The position numbers were made by a program, and so were the translations under genes. Shown here one piece after another: positions 1 to 9,080 of a stretch of DNA of 64,000 nt; the stretch's first letter is position 1, and the number at the start of each line of letters is the position of its first letter. Under the pieces are notes generated by a model. That model worked only from the letters and a program-made list of their open reading frames with translations, did no database searches and had not been told where the DNA came from. Source of the DNA: Rhodovulum sp. (GTDB lineage Bacteria > Pseudomonadota > Alphaproteobacteria > Rhodobacterales > Rhodobacteraceae); contig PALT01000037.1 of assembly GCA_002706605.1 (NCBI GenBank), forward strand, positions 1-64,000, read 5' to 3'.

Positions 1-1
1 A

Positions 2-1051
2 AACGCGATGCCGGTTGAGGCCGACATCCTGCAACCTGCCGAGACGCTGTTGGATCTCTATGGTGAGGACATCCGCGCGCGTGCCTATGTGACTAACGAC
101 CCGCTGCGCGGTGAGTTGATGATGCGCCCCGATTTCACCGTTCCCGTGGTGCAGATGCACATGGAAACGGGGGCCGAGCCCGCGCGCTATACCTATCTGG
201 GCGAAGTTTTCCGCAAACAGGATCACGAAACCGGCCGCGCGAATGAGTATTTGCAGGTGGGGTTCGAACTCTTCGACCCGACCGACACCGCCGCCGCCGA
301 TGCCGAGGTGTTCGCGCTGTTCCAACAGGCGCTGTCGCCCTTTGATCTGGGTCTGCGCGCCGCGACGGGGGATATCGGCATCCTGCTGGCCGTGGTCGAT
401 AGCCTGTCGACAACCGACCGCCGCCGCGCCGCGTTGCGCCGCCATCTGTGGCGTCCACGTCGGTTCCGCGCGTTGTTGGACCGGTTCGGCGGACGTCGTC
501 CCGCGCCGGAAAGCCGCCTGAAACTGCTGGATGCCGTGGGGACCTCGGGGGTTGAGGCGATTTTGGATCAGGCCGGTCCCGAAATCGGTCTGCGCAGCCG
601 CGAGGACGTCGCCGCCCGCGTTGCCGCACTGGTCGATGATGCCGCCCAAGAGCCGCTGAGCGCGGGTGAGTTGGAGATCATGAACCACATCCTGTCGATC
701 CGCGAAACATCGGACAACGCATTGGAACAATTGCGCGATGTGGCCGTGGACATGCCCGCAATCGAACCCGCCGTGGCCCAGTTGGGGCGCCGGTTGGATG
801 CGCTGTCGGCGCGCGGCGTCGATGTGTCCGAGTTGGACTTTGAGGCCAGCTATGGCCGCACCACGTTGGAATATTACGACGGGTTCGTGTTCGGCTTTTA
901 CGCCGCCGACCGACCCGACCTGCCGTCGGTTGCGACGGGCGGGCGCTATGACGCGCTGACCCGTGTGTTGGGCGGGGGACGGTCCATTCCCGCCGTGGGC
1001 GGCGTCGCCCGCCCCGAGGTGATCACCACATTGCAGGAGGCCCGGTCATGA
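2..1051 (+). CDS. hisZ: ATP phosphoribosyltransferase regulatory subunit HisZ (5'-truncated by window)
   Basis: HisZ is a histidyl-tRNA-synthetase-like protein without aminoacylation activity that pairs with short-form HisG to make the active, feedback-controlled first enzyme of histidine synthesis. The frame is open from base 2. The reading begins in the class II synthetase-like core (ILQPAETLLDLYGED, then RPDFTVPV and GEVFRKQ), and the usual N-terminal lead is missing, so the gene starts before the window and the ATG at base 8 is probably internal. The end shows the conserved GGRYDALTRVLGGG glycine-rich segment. The stop overlaps the hisG start as ATGA (1048-1051), which indicates translational coupling. 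Confidence 0.93.
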   Translation, partial: NAMPVEADILQPAETLLDLYGEDIRARAYVTNDPLRGELMMRPDFTVPVVQMHMETGAEPARYTYLGEVFRKQDHETGRANEYLQVGFELFDPTDTAAADAEVFALFQQALSPFDLGLRAATGDIGILLAVVDSLSTTDRRRAALRRHLWRPRRFRALLDRFGGRRPAPESRLKLLDAVGTSGVEAILDQAGPEIGLRSREDVAARVAALVDDAAQEPLSAGELEIMNHILSIRETSDNALEQLRDVAVDMPAIEPAVAQLGRRLDALSARGVDVSELDFEASYGRTTLEYYDGFVFGFYAADRPDLPSVATGGRYDALTRVLGGGRSIPAVGGVARPEVITTLQEARS

Positions 1052-1746
1052 CCCTGAAACTGGGCGTGCCGTCCAAGGGGCGGCTGATGGAAAAGACATT
1101 CGAATGGTTCGCCGAGCGCGGCGTGGGCCTACGTCGCACCGGATCGGACCGCGAATATGCGGGCGCCGTGGACGGGGTCGAAGGCGTCGAACTGGTCCTG
1201 CTGTCCGCCGGTGAAATCCCGCGCGAACTGGCCGCCGGTCGCATCCATCTGGGGGTGACGGGGTCCGATCTGGTGCGCGAAAAGATCGCCGATTGGGAGA
1301 ACAAGGTGCGCGAACTGGCCCTGATGGGGTTTGGTCATGCGGACCTGATCATCGCCGTGCCCAAGTTCTGGGTCGATGTGGATACGCTGGACGATCTGGA
1401 TGCGGCGGCGGCGGCGTTTCGTGGCGAGCATGGGTTCCGTCTGCGCATCGCGACGAAATACCACCGGTTGGTGCGCGAGTACCTGCGCGATGCGGGGGTG
1501 GCCGATTACCAGTTGGTCGACAGTCAGGGCGCGACCGAAGGCACGGTGAAAAACCGCACTGCCGAGGCCATCGCGGATATCACCAGCACAGGTGAGACCC
1601 TGCGCGCGAACCACCTGAAAATCCTAGGTGACGCCTGTGTGCACAAGAGCCAAGCCACCCTGTTCCGTGGTCGCCGGTCGGGGTGGGATGATAACATGCG
1701 CCGCGCGTTTGATGAACTGACGGCCAAATTGCAGATCAACGACTGA
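1048..1746 (+). CDS. hisG: ATP phosphoribosyltransferase catalytic subunit, short form HisG
   Basis: HisG condenses ATP and PRPP to phosphoribosyl-ATP, the committed step of histidine biosynthesis. At 232 residues it is the short (HisG_S) form, which lacks the C-terminal regulatory domain and needs HisZ; that fits the overlapping hisZ just upstream. Visible family features are the N-terminal LGVPSKGRLMEKT and the PRPP-binding end region around DSQGATEGTVKNRTAEAI. The protein has the usual length and no frame damage. Its TGA stop abuts the stop of the convergent downstream gene with no spacer, so no separate terminator fits between them. Confidence 0.95.
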   Translation: MTLKLGVPSKGRLMEKTFEWFAERGVGLRRTGSDREYAGAVDGVEGVELVLLSAGEIPRELAAGRIHLGVTGSDLVREKIADWENKVRELALMGFGHADLIIAVPKFWVDVDTLDDLDAAAAAFRGEHGFRLRIATKYHRLVREYLRDAGVADYQLVDSQGATEGTVKNRTAEAIADITSTGETLRANHLKILGDACVHKSQATLFRGRRSGWDDNMRRAFDELTAKLQIND

Positions 1747-2694
1747 TCACAGGGTGTGCGCAAAGGCTGCGCGCACCTCGAACTTGCGCAGCAAGGGCGC
1801 GGCGGGACGCATACGCGCCATCCGTTCGGGCGAGATGCGTTTGATCAGATCGCCAAAGAAATGCTGGGCCTCGTCCTTGGCCGCCGTTTTCGCGCCGCGC
1901 ATCAACAAATCCCCCAAGAACAACGTCTCGCACGGCATCCCGTTTGCCATCAGGATCACATGTTCCTCGCACAGGATGTGGTAGTAGGTGATCTTGCGCA
2001 GCGACGTCTCTAATGAGGCCCCGAAGTCAACAAAGCCGCAGGCGGGGGCGAGGGCCTGCGGCTCTGCAAGGACAAGTTCGACTTCGGGGCCATCAACCAA
2101 AATGCGGTGTTGCTGGGACAGGTAGGTATCGCGATAGGGGCGACCCTCGCCAAAGGTGCCGACGGGAATGCGCACCGGAAACCAGCGGTGATAGAGATGT
2201 TCCATGCCGGGGATCAGGGTGATCTCGGCCTTGGCGATATAGAGGATCGAGTGACGCTTGCCGTTGACGTCGATAATGCTGTCGCCACGGCTCAGATGTT
2301 CGATCGCCGCATAGCCAAGAGGGACGCGAATGCGGGTGCCCTCTAGGAAACAGTTCGGCGCGCCGACATCGCCGGGCAGCAGATCCAGAATCGCGTCGCC
2401 AATCGAACTTGGCGGGCCAGAGTCGGGCGAGGGCATGCCGTTGGGCAGGACCATGTAGGTGACGTTGCCATCGCGAAACGCAAGGGTGGGTTGGGAATTG
2501 GCGGCGGCCCCCGTCGTCAGGGTGCCGTGACCTGCCACTGTCACAGGCACACCGGAAACCGACACGCCCGATGGGCCGCCGCGCGTTCCCTCAAATTGCA
2601 CTTGGGTCAGGTGGTGTGTGTCGAACAGATGCCCCTCCAACAGATCCTGTTGGGCAAGCGGACCGTCATATCGATAAAGACAAGTCGTAGACAT
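1747..2694 (-). CDS. Hint-domain (Hint_2) protein
   Basis: This 315-residue protein has an N-terminal region of about 110 residues with no family I recognise, then a Hedgehog/intein-type Hint module starting at Cys115 (NCFLEGTRIRVP), continuing through AIEHLSRGDSIIDVNG and ending in the LSQQHRILVDG block. This is the arrangement of the Hint_2 family, which is abundant in Rhodobacterales and often found in secreted calcium-binding proteins. Unlike inteins, no C-terminal His-Asn plus nucleophile is evident, so protein splicing is unlikely; self-cleavage at Cys115 is possible. No signal peptide or RTX repeats are seen. It runs convergent to hisG. Role unknown. Confidence 0.75.
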   Translation of the reverse strand: MSTTCLYRYDGPLAQQDLLEGHLFDTHHLTQVQFEGTRGGPSGVSVSGVPVTVAGHGTLTTGAAANSQPTLAFRDGNVTYMVLPNGMPSPDSGPPSSIGDAILDLLPGDVGAPNCFLEGTRIRVPLGYAAIEHLSRGDSIIDVNGKRHSILYIAKAEITLIPGMEHLYHRWFPVRIPVGTFGEGRPYRDTYLSQQHRILVDGPEVELVLAEPQALAPACGFVDFGASLETSLRKITYYHILCEEHVILMANGMPCETLFLGDLLMRGAKTAAKDEAQHFFGDLIKRISPERMARMRPAAPLLRKFEVRAAFAHTL

Positions 2695-2884
2695 CGAAAC
2701 GCAACCAAACCAAAAGCGACTTTCGTGAGTTTTAGATGTACTGACTGGGAAAACTCACATCTTTAAGTGTAGTCGATTCCAGAGGGGGTAGGCTATTTGT
2801 CTAAAGAATATAAGCACGCACTCTTAAGGGTAGAATCCCGTGGATTCCGCCTCTCTTTAGTTTGTGTGTGATAAATCCCGCGCC

Positions 2885-3322
2885 TTACAGCACGCCGATG
2901 TCGGCCAAGGCGGCGGACAGTTCGGGGGGCAGATCGGGCTCGGCCGTGCGGCCTTTGGGCAGGTCGGCGGGCGCGTCATCCGCGTTCAAATAGCGCCAGC
3001 CCTGAAACGGGCGGCGCGGCGCGGCGGTGGTGCGGATGATTTCGGGATCAAGGATGATTCCACAGCGGGTGATTCCATCGTCGCCCACAATTTCATCCAG
3101 ACCGATGACCCGCTGACGCGACTGGATCACGCCTTTGATCACCCAATAGAGGCTACCACCGTTCAACAACTCGTCCCCCCGTTTGGGCCACATCCGTGTG
3201 ATATGACGGGGATTTTCCTGTCCGGTCTGCAAGCGCCACGCGGTCTGCCACGCGATTTGATCGTCCACGCTCTCGGTGCCGACGCTAAGTTTGACCAGAT
3301 TAACGTGTCGATTTTTTTTCAC
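2885..3322 (-). CDS. DUF1489 family protein
   Basis: This is a conserved alphaproteobacterial protein of unknown function (DUF1489, COG5458 type). The family signature is the N-terminal VNLVKLSVGTESVDD and the central GGSLYWVIKG and RRPFQGWRYL segments. The frame stays open to a TTG at 3355, but the GTG at 3322, preceded by a TTGGGG stretch at suitable spacing, gives an N-terminus like that of relatives (about 145 residues), so I prefer it. It is divergent from nrdJ, and the roughly 110 bp between the two starts holds both promoters. Confidence is good for the family and modest for the start. Confidence 0.75.
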   Translation of the reverse strand: MKKNRHVNLVKLSVGTESVDDQIAWQTAWRLQTGQENPRHITRMWPKRGDELLNGGSLYWVIKGVIQSRQRVIGLDEIVGDDGITRCGIILDPEIIRTTAAPRRPFQGWRYLNADDAPADLPKGRTAEPDLPPELSAALADIGVL

Positions 3323-3381
3323 GTTTGCCCCAAGATGATGTTGAACACAGATCAAAATAACCTAGAACTTGCGCAATTCAA

Positions 3382-3400
3382 GCCAAGCTCGTATCTTGGC
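3382..3400. promoter_or_regulatory. Inverted repeat in nrdJ leader
   Basis: GCCAAG, 7 nt, CTTGGC lies about 33 bp upstream of the nrdJ start. It could be an operator or a leader hairpin. It does not resemble the NrdR-box consensus (ACACTATATATAGTGT type). Confidence 0.3.
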
Positions 3401-3432
3401 GGCCCTTTCAGAACTTCGTGAAGGAACTCTCG

Positions 3433-5733
3433 ATGTCGCGTTTTACCGCCCCGATTTCCGAGTCCATCTGGGACATGAAATACCGACTGAAACGCGCCGA
3501 TGGCACGATCGAGGACAAAACGGTCGAAGACACGTGGCGCCGCATCGCGCGCTCGCTGGCCGAGGTCGAACAGGACCCCGCCGCGTGGGAGCCGAAGTTC
3601 TTTGAGGCCTTGGAAGATTTCAAATACCTGCCCGCCGGTCGCATCACCGCCGGTGCCGGCACCGCGCGCAGCGTCACCCTGTTCAACTGTTTCGTTATGG
3701 GCACCGTGCCCGATAGCATGTCGGGCATCTTTGACATGTTGAAAGAGGCCGCGCTGACCATGCAGCAGGGCGGCGGTATCGGGTACGATTTCAGCACCAT
3801 CCGCCCCAAGGGCGCCGATGTTCTGGGCGTGGCCGCCGATGCGTCGGGTCCGTTGTCGTTCATGGATGTGTGGGACGCGATGTGCCGCACGATCATGTCC
3901 GCGGGTTCGCGCCGTGGGGCGATGATGGCGACCATGCGTTGTGATCACCCCGATATCGAACAGTTCATCACCGCCAAACAGGATCCCGCGCGCCTGCGCA
4001 ACTTTAACCTGTCGGTGCTGGTGACCGATCCGTTCATGGAGGCCGTCAAGGCCGACCAGAGCTGGGAGCTCAAGTTCGGGGACAAGGTCTATCACACGGT
4101 TCAGGCTCGCGATCTGTGGAACAAGATCATGCGCGCGACCTATGATTACGCCGAGCCGGGCGTGATCTTCATCGACCGCATCAACAAGATGAACAACCTC
4201 GCCTATTGCGAAACCATCGCGGCCACCAACCCTTGCGGCGAACAGCCCCTGCCGCCTTATGGCGCGTGCTTGCTGGGCTCGATCAACCTTGCCCGTCTGG
4301 TATCGAACCCGTTTGAGGCCGACGCCGAACTGGACGTGGCCAAGTTGGACGAATTGGTCGCGACCGCCGTGCGCATGATGGACAACGTCGTGGACGCAAG
4401 CCGCTTCCCGCTGGAACAGCAGGCGCAAGAGGCACAGGCCAAGCGCCGCATCGGTCTGGGCGTGACCGGTCTGGCCGACGCCCTGTTGATGCTGGGTCTG
4501 CGGTACGGCTCTGAAGAGGCCGCCGTTCAGACCGAGAAATGGATGAAACAGATCGCCCGCGCCTCCTATTTGGCCTCGGTCGAACTGGCCAAGGAAAAGG
4601 GTCCGTTCCCTCTGTTTGACGCCGAGAAATATCTGGCATCCGGCGCGTTGCAAGAGATGGATCAGGACGTGCGCGACGCGATTGCCAAACACGGTATCCG
4701 CAACGCCCTGCTGACCTCGATCGCGCCCACCGGCACGATCAGCCTCTATGCCGGCAACGTGTCCTCGGGGATCGAACCGGTGTTTGCCTACAGCTATACC
4801 CGCAAGGTTCTGCAAAAAGACGGCTCGCGCACCGAAGAAGAGGTCGTGGATTACGCCGTTCAGATGTGGCGCGAGAAATTCGGCGACCGTGAACTGCCCG
4901 ACTATTTCGTCAACGCGCAAACGCTGGCTCCGCTGGAACATGTCCGCATGCAGGCCGCCGCACAGAAATGGATCGACAGCTCGATCTCCAAGACCATCAA
5001 CTGCCCCGAAGACATCAGCTTTGACGACTTCAAAGACGTCTACATGGAGGCCTATGAGACCGGCTGTAAGGGCTGCACCACCTATCGTCCGAACGACGTG
5101 ACGGGCAGTGTTCTGACCGCGTCCGACGACAAAAAGGCCGAGAACAAGGCCCCCGATGTGGTCGCCAATGACGACGCTGAGCCGCAGACGCCCCATGGCG
5201 ACGTGATCTACATGTCCGAGCCGCTGGACCGCCCGCAACAGCTTGAGGGCAACACCTACAAACTGAAATGGCCCGACAGCGAGCACGCGATCTATATCAC
5301 CGTCAACGATCTGGTCGTGGCCGGTCGCCGTCGCCCGTTTGAGGTGTTCATCAACTCCAAAAACATGGAGCACTTTGCGTGGACCGTGGCCCTGACTCGC
5401 ATGATCAGTGCCGTGTTCCGTCGCGGCGGTGACGTCAGCTTTGTGGTTGAAGAGCTCAAGGCCGTGTTCGATCCCCGTGGCGGCGCGTGGATGAAGGGCA
5501 AATACGTCCCCTCAATCCTTGCAGCGATTGGCGGCGTGATCGAAACGCATCTGGTCGCGACGGGGTTCATTGAGGGCGAGGGCATGGGCCTGAAAACCGA
5601 CCCCCAGTATGAGGCCATCGCGGTCGGCGAACGCCCCCGCGGCCCCGCGTGCCCGTCCTGTGGCGAATTCGGCATGAAGATGCTCGAAGGCTGCATGACC
5701 TGCCCCAGCTGCGGTCACAGCAAGTGCGGCTAA
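3433..5733 (+). CDS. nrdJ: Adenosylcobalamin-dependent (class II) ribonucleotide reductase NrdJ
   Basis: NrdJ reduces ribonucleotides to deoxyribonucleotides using a thiyl radical made from coenzyme B12, without oxygen dependence. The 766-residue product shows the early redox cysteine (NCFVMG, Cys86), the radical-site block NPCGEQPLPPYGACLLGSIN (Cys268, Glu270), a TSCPB-type C-terminal domain and a final zinc-ribbon or redox-active tail (CPSCGEFG...CMTCPSCGHSKCG). I place the start at the ATG at 3433 because AAGGA stands 8 nt before it; the in-frame GTG at 3418 has no such site. It is much shorter than the roughly 1200-residue NrdJ type. NrdR, its probable repressor, is encoded at 53492. No cobalamin riboswitch is seen in the short leader. 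Confidence 0.93.
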   Translation: MSRFTAPISESIWDMKYRLKRADGTIEDKTVEDTWRRIARSLAEVEQDPAAWEPKFFEALEDFKYLPAGRITAGAGTARSVTLFNCFVMGTVPDSMSGIFDMLKEAALTMQQGGGIGYDFSTIRPKGADVLGVAADASGPLSFMDVWDAMCRTIMSAGSRRGAMMATMRCDHPDIEQFITAKQDPARLRNFNLSVLVTDPFMEAVKADQSWELKFGDKVYHTVQARDLWNKIMRATYDYAEPGVIFIDRINKMNNLAYCETIAATNPCGEQPLPPYGACLLGSINLARLVSNPFEADAELDVAKLDELVATAVRMMDNVVDASRFPLEQQAQEAQAKRRIGLGVTGLADALLMLGLRYGSEEAAVQTEKWMKQIARASYLASVELAKEKGPFPLFDAEKYLASGALQEMDQDVRDAIAKHGIRNALLTSIAPTGTISLYAGNVSSGIEPVFAYSYTRKVLQKDGSRTEEEVVDYAVQMWREKFGDRELPDYFVNAQTLAPLEHVRMQAAAQKWIDSSISKTINCPEDISFDDFKDVYMEAYETGCKGCTTYRPNDVTGSVLTASDDKKAENKAPDVVANDDAEPQTPHGDVIYMSEPLDRPQQLEGNTYKLKWPDSEHAIYITVNDLVVAGRRRPFEVFINSKNMEHFAWTVALTRMISAVFRRGGDVSFVVEELKAVFDPRGGAWMKGKYVPSILAAIGGVIETHLVATGFIEGEGMGLKTDPQYEAIAVGERPRGPACPSCGEFGMKMLEGCMTCPSCGHSKCG

Positions 5734-5767
5734 GGCCGCGCGGTTCGCTATTCTGACGACCAAATCA

Positions 5768-5800
5768 ATGCCATCGCCCGGATCGGGCGGTGGCATTTTC
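5768..5800 (+). terminator. Rho-independent terminator after nrdJ
   Basis: ATGCCATCGCCCG, loop GAT, CGGGCGGTGGCAT form a 13-bp stem with one G-U pair, followed by TTTTC. It lies 35 bp after the nrdJ stop. Confidence 0.85.
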
Positions 5801-5915
5801 GTGTGCGGCGATGCGGTTTCGGGACTAGCAAAGAGTTTACTAGGCGTAAGTTGCGCGGTGTTGGGTGTGATGTAGGCTTTGCCGCATCAACTCAGGGTAA
5901 ACCAAGGCAACAGAT

Positions 5916-6758
5916 ATGTTCAAAACGGCCCACGCTCTTGCAACTGCGCTTGTTCTCACTGCTTGGGCCGGACCGGCGCAGGCGCAATCCTGTGGGGATG
6001 CGGACAATCCCTGTGTGGTTGAAACCGGCACCTACCACCTGATCCTACCCGAGGGTGAGCCGCGCGGCGCGGTGATGCTGTTGCATGGCGGCGGTGGGCG
6101 CGGTCAGGGGTTGTTGCGCACCAATCTGGCGCGCCAGTCGGTTGAGCGTGGTTTTGTCTTCATCGCCCCGAACGGCATTCATCCGGGCAACCGGTTTCCC
6201 AACAACTGGTCGGTGCGGGCCAAGAACACCACGTTTCAGACGGACGATACGGTGTTCCTGAACGACGTTCTGGATGACGTCGCGGCCAAGACCGGCGCGG
6301 ACCGGTCCAAGATGTTGTTGGCGGGATTTTCGCGGGGCGGGTCAATGGTTTGGGACGTGGCGTGCCACGCGCCGGACATGGCGCGGGCCTATGCACCCTC
6401 GGCGGGGGCGTTCTGGGACGACCTGCCCGAGAGCTGTGCCGCGCCGGTCGATCTGTTCCACACACACGGCTGGAATGATCGGACGGTCCCGCTTGAGGGG
6501 CGCCCCCTGCGTGAGGGGACCGTGCATCAGGGCGATGTCTGGGCCAGTCTGAAGATCCTGCGCGAGACCAACGGATGCACATCGCGTCAGCCGACGCGTT
6601 CAGTCGTTGAGGGGGAGCGGTGGTTCAAACACTGGGAAGACTGCGATGCGGGCCGGATTGATTTGATGATGCATCCCGGCGGTCATGGCTCGCCCAGCGA
6701 TTGGGCGCCGCGTATCCTTGATTGGTTCGAGGCGCGATTGGAGGAGGACGCTCAGTAG
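5916..6758 (+). CDS. Secreted PHB-depolymerase/feruloyl-esterase-like alpha/beta hydrolase
   Basis: The 280-residue protein begins with a signal peptide (cleavage expected near AQA, residue 23) and an alpha/beta-hydrolase fold of the LpqC / polyhydroxybutyrate-depolymerase (esterase D-like) family. Visible parts are the oxyanion region LLHGGGGRG, the nucleophile elbow GFSRGGS (Ser139), an acid in HGWNDRTVP and the catalytic His in MHPGGHG. It probably acts in the periplasm or outside the cell on ester bonds; the substrate cannot be told from sequence. Cysteine pairs near the mature N-terminus and later in the chain suggest disulfides. It stands alone, after the nrdJ terminator and convergent to the MFS gene. 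Confidence 0.8.
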   Translation: MFKTAHALATALVLTAWAGPAQAQSCGDADNPCVVETGTYHLILPEGEPRGAVMLLHGGGGRGQGLLRTNLARQSVERGFVFIAPNGIHPGNRFPNNWSVRAKNTTFQTDDTVFLNDVLDDVAAKTGADRSKMLLAGFSRGGSMVWDVACHAPDMARAYAPSAGAFWDDLPESCAAPVDLFHTHGWNDRTVPLEGRPLREGTVHQGDVWASLKILRETNGCTSRQPTRSVVEGERWFKHWEDCDAGRIDLMMHPGGHGSPSDWAPRILDWFEARLEEDAQ

Positions 6759-6796
6759 GCGCTTTTCCTTGGCGGGCAATGGGTGGTGAACGGCGT

Positions 6797-8074
6797 TCAT
6801 GGCGCGGCCTTCGGAGCACGCCAGATCAACAGGATGACCGCCCCAAGCGCAGCGCCCGCCAAAGACAGCGCCACCCATAGCGCAAGGTCATAGCCACCCC
6901 AGCCCCACAGGAGCGCACCCGCCTGTGGGGCCATTGCGGCACTGATCAAAAACGGCACGGCCATAAACCCCGCGATCATGCCAAAGGCGCGCCGCCCCAG
7001 ACGCTCGGCCATGACGATCGGTTTCAGGATGCTGACGACGCCGTAGCTTGCCCCGAACAGCAGAGCAAAGGCAAAGCCCGCCATCGGATGATACGGCACC
7101 ACAAACAGCAACACCCCAATCGCGCAGCAAATCCCGACGAATGATGCGGCCGCTATACCTGTGCCGGTCACGCGGTGCCCTGCCGCCATCATGGCCAGAC
7201 GTCCCGCAACCTGCATCGGCCCGAAAAGAGATGCGGCAAACACGGCCTGTCCCAAGGCCAGGCCACGATCGGTGAGGATCGGGATTACATGGGTGATCAC
7301 CATGGCGCAGGCCGCCGTCACACAGGAAAACGCCACGAGGACCAACCAGAACTCGGCACGCGCGCGGGCGCGAACAAAGGCCGCGCGGTCCTCGGTGCGG
7401 GTTTCGGGCGTGTGTTTGTCTTTGGGACAGCATTCAAGCATGCTTGCCCCCGCGAACATCGCGGGTATCCCGACCAACACAACCGCCCCCGCAAAACACA
7501 AAACCGCGCCCCGCCAGCCGATGGTATCGGCCAGAAACGCCCCCGCAGGATAGGTCAGTGTCGAGGCAAAGCCCGCGACCAGGGTGATCCGCGTGATCCC
7601 TTTGCGCGCGTTGTCGTCCGTCGTCCGCGTCACAAAGGCGAAACAGGGTTCATAAAGGCACATGCCCTCAGCCATCCCAAGACCCAGCCACGCCAGAAAG
7701 AACACCGCATAGTTGGGCGCGCTGGCCAGAACCAACAGCGACACCGCCCCAAGCGCCATGCCCCCCGTCAGCAACCACCGGCCCCGCCCCGTATCCACCA
7801 TGCGACCGGCAAAGGGCGACACCGCCGCCGCCATTAGGGTCGCGCACATGAACGCGAAGGCAAGCCAGCTTTTGCCATAGGGCAGGGCGTTTTCCCACGC
7901 CAACAAAAGCGCCCCAAAGATGTAATAGAGCGTGCCGTATCCCACCGTCGTCGCGACACCCAATAGCCAAAAGGACAGGCGCATGGCGCGTTCCGGTTGG
8001 GCCTCGGCAAAGCGGTGCGGATCTAGCCCCAGCGCGCAAAACGCGCGGTCAATGCCTGCGGTCACGGTCCTCAT
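6797..8074 (-). CDS. MFS transporter
   Basis: This is a twelve-helix major facilitator superfamily protein, recognised by repeated hydrophobic spans, the loop 2-3 motif AGRMVDTGRGRWLL and the matching second-half region. The substrate is unknown. The open frame reaches 8197, but the extension to there is Arg/Pro/His-rich and unlike a transporter N-terminus, so I use the ATG at 8074 (MRTVTAGIDRAF). A soluble N-terminal lead of about 30 residues precedes the first helix. It is a short distance downstream of the D-lyxose isomerase gene on the same strand (about 170 bp), so joint transcription, and possibly sugar export or import, is conceivable but unproven. Confidence 0.8.
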   Translation of the reverse strand: MRTVTAGIDRAFCALGLDPHRFAEAQPERAMRLSFWLLGVATTVGYGTLYYIFGALLLAWENALPYGKSWLAFAFMCATLMAAAVSPFAGRMVDTGRGRWLLTGGMALGAVSLLVLASAPNYAVFFLAWLGLGMAEGMCLYEPCFAFVTRTTDDNARKGITRITLVAGFASTLTYPAGAFLADTIGWRGAVLCFAGAVVLVGIPAMFAGASMLECCPKDKHTPETRTEDRAAFVRARARAEFWLVLVAFSCVTAACAMVITHVIPILTDRGLALGQAVFAASLFGPMQVAGRLAMMAAGHRVTGTGIAAASFVGICCAIGVLLFVVPYHPMAGFAFALLFGASYGVVSILKPIVMAERLGRRAFGMIAGFMAVPFLISAAMAPQAGALLWGWGGYDLALWVALSLAGAALGAVILLIWRAPKAAP

Positions 8075-8247
8075 CCGATGACCATGATGGGGGCTGGGAT
8101 GCCGCGACGGGCGGGCACAGCATGAGGGGCGCAATGAAAGCGGGACAAGAAGCGGGCCAAGTCGGTTGAATTTCCGCATATCATGCGCGGAACGCACCTG
8201 CCCGCAAGAAAGGGTTTATGAAATTTTCACGACACAGACGCGGCGGG

Positions 8248-8934
8248 TCAGCCAAGCCAGCGACGATAATCGCTGACCAACAGGTGCGTGGGCGCCTCAT
8301 CCTCGTCGATCTTGGCAAAGCGGCCGATGGGTTCGCGAAAAATGTTGTCGGTTTCGTCGTCGTTCACGGTGGACACCTCGCCGACCAAGACGTCGCCACC
8401 TTCGCCCCAGAATGCGTGCCAGTCCCCGGGCATCAGGGTGATGCTTTCCCCTGGGGCGAGGCCGATTTTTTCGCCTGGACCATAGTCGCGGCGGATGCCG
8501 TCGCACATGATGCTGCCGCCGCGATCTTCGGCAAAGCGCCCCTGATCATCCGATCCGAACAGTTCAATGACCAAGGTCGCGCCGCCGCGGTTGATGATGT
8601 CCTCGGCCTTGAGGGCATGGGTGTGCATCGGTGACAGTTGATCCTGTTTCGAGATCAACAGCTTTTCCGCATAACACATGCCGCCACCGCGCTGGAGATC
8701 GCCCAGCAACCCGTTGCGCAGGGTGAACAGAAACAGGCCCATCTCGTCATAGCGCCCCGCGCCGTAATCGGTGATGTCCCAGCCACAGCGCGCGTCGATC
8801 ACATGGCGTGCGGCACCGGCGCAGGCCTTGAATTCGTCGGGCGTCCAATAGGCAAAGGGCGGCAGGGTAAAGCCATAGTGGCGGATCATCTCATCGGCTT
8901 CTGCCATGATCTGGTTGATGCGCGAGCGTTTCAT
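8248..8934 (-). CDS. D-lyxose/D-mannose ketol-isomerase (Lyx_isomer cupin)
   Basis: Family members (PF07385 type) interconvert D-lyxose with D-xylulose and D-mannose with D-fructose, using a manganese ion in a cupin barrel. The expected metal ligands are visible: His104 and His106 in MHTHALKAED, Glu111, and His173 in MPGDWHAFWG. The length of 228 residues matches the family and the frame is intact. No kinase or sugar regulator adjoins it, so the physiological sugar cannot be fixed from context; the downstream MFS gene may be related. Confidence 0.85.
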   Translation of the reverse strand: MKRSRINQIMAEADEMIRHYGFTLPPFAYWTPDEFKACAGAARHVIDARCGWDITDYGAGRYDEMGLFLFTLRNGLLGDLQRGGGMCYAEKLLISKQDQLSPMHTHALKAEDIINRGGATLVIELFGSDDQGRFAEDRGGSIMCDGIRRDYGPGEKIGLAPGESITLMPGDWHAFWGEGGDVLVGEVSTVNDDETDNIFREPIGRFAKIDEDEAPTHLLVSDYRRWLG

Positions 8935-9080
8935 GTGTGGCCTCCCTTGTGCTGTGCGCAGACTAGCACAGCCTGTCCATCGGTGAAATCAGGTGGATGC
9001 CGTCCATGCGGTTTACGGGCGAGGAAGGAATTTCCGTCGCCCGCAGTGCAAGATTTTTAGGTGTGTGTATAACGCGCGTC

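Noticed and set aside
3352-5373. 673-codon open frame on the minus strand
   Set aside because: It lies fully antisense to nrdJ, is rich in His/Arg/Val as expected for the reverse complement of a GC-rich gene, and has no family features.
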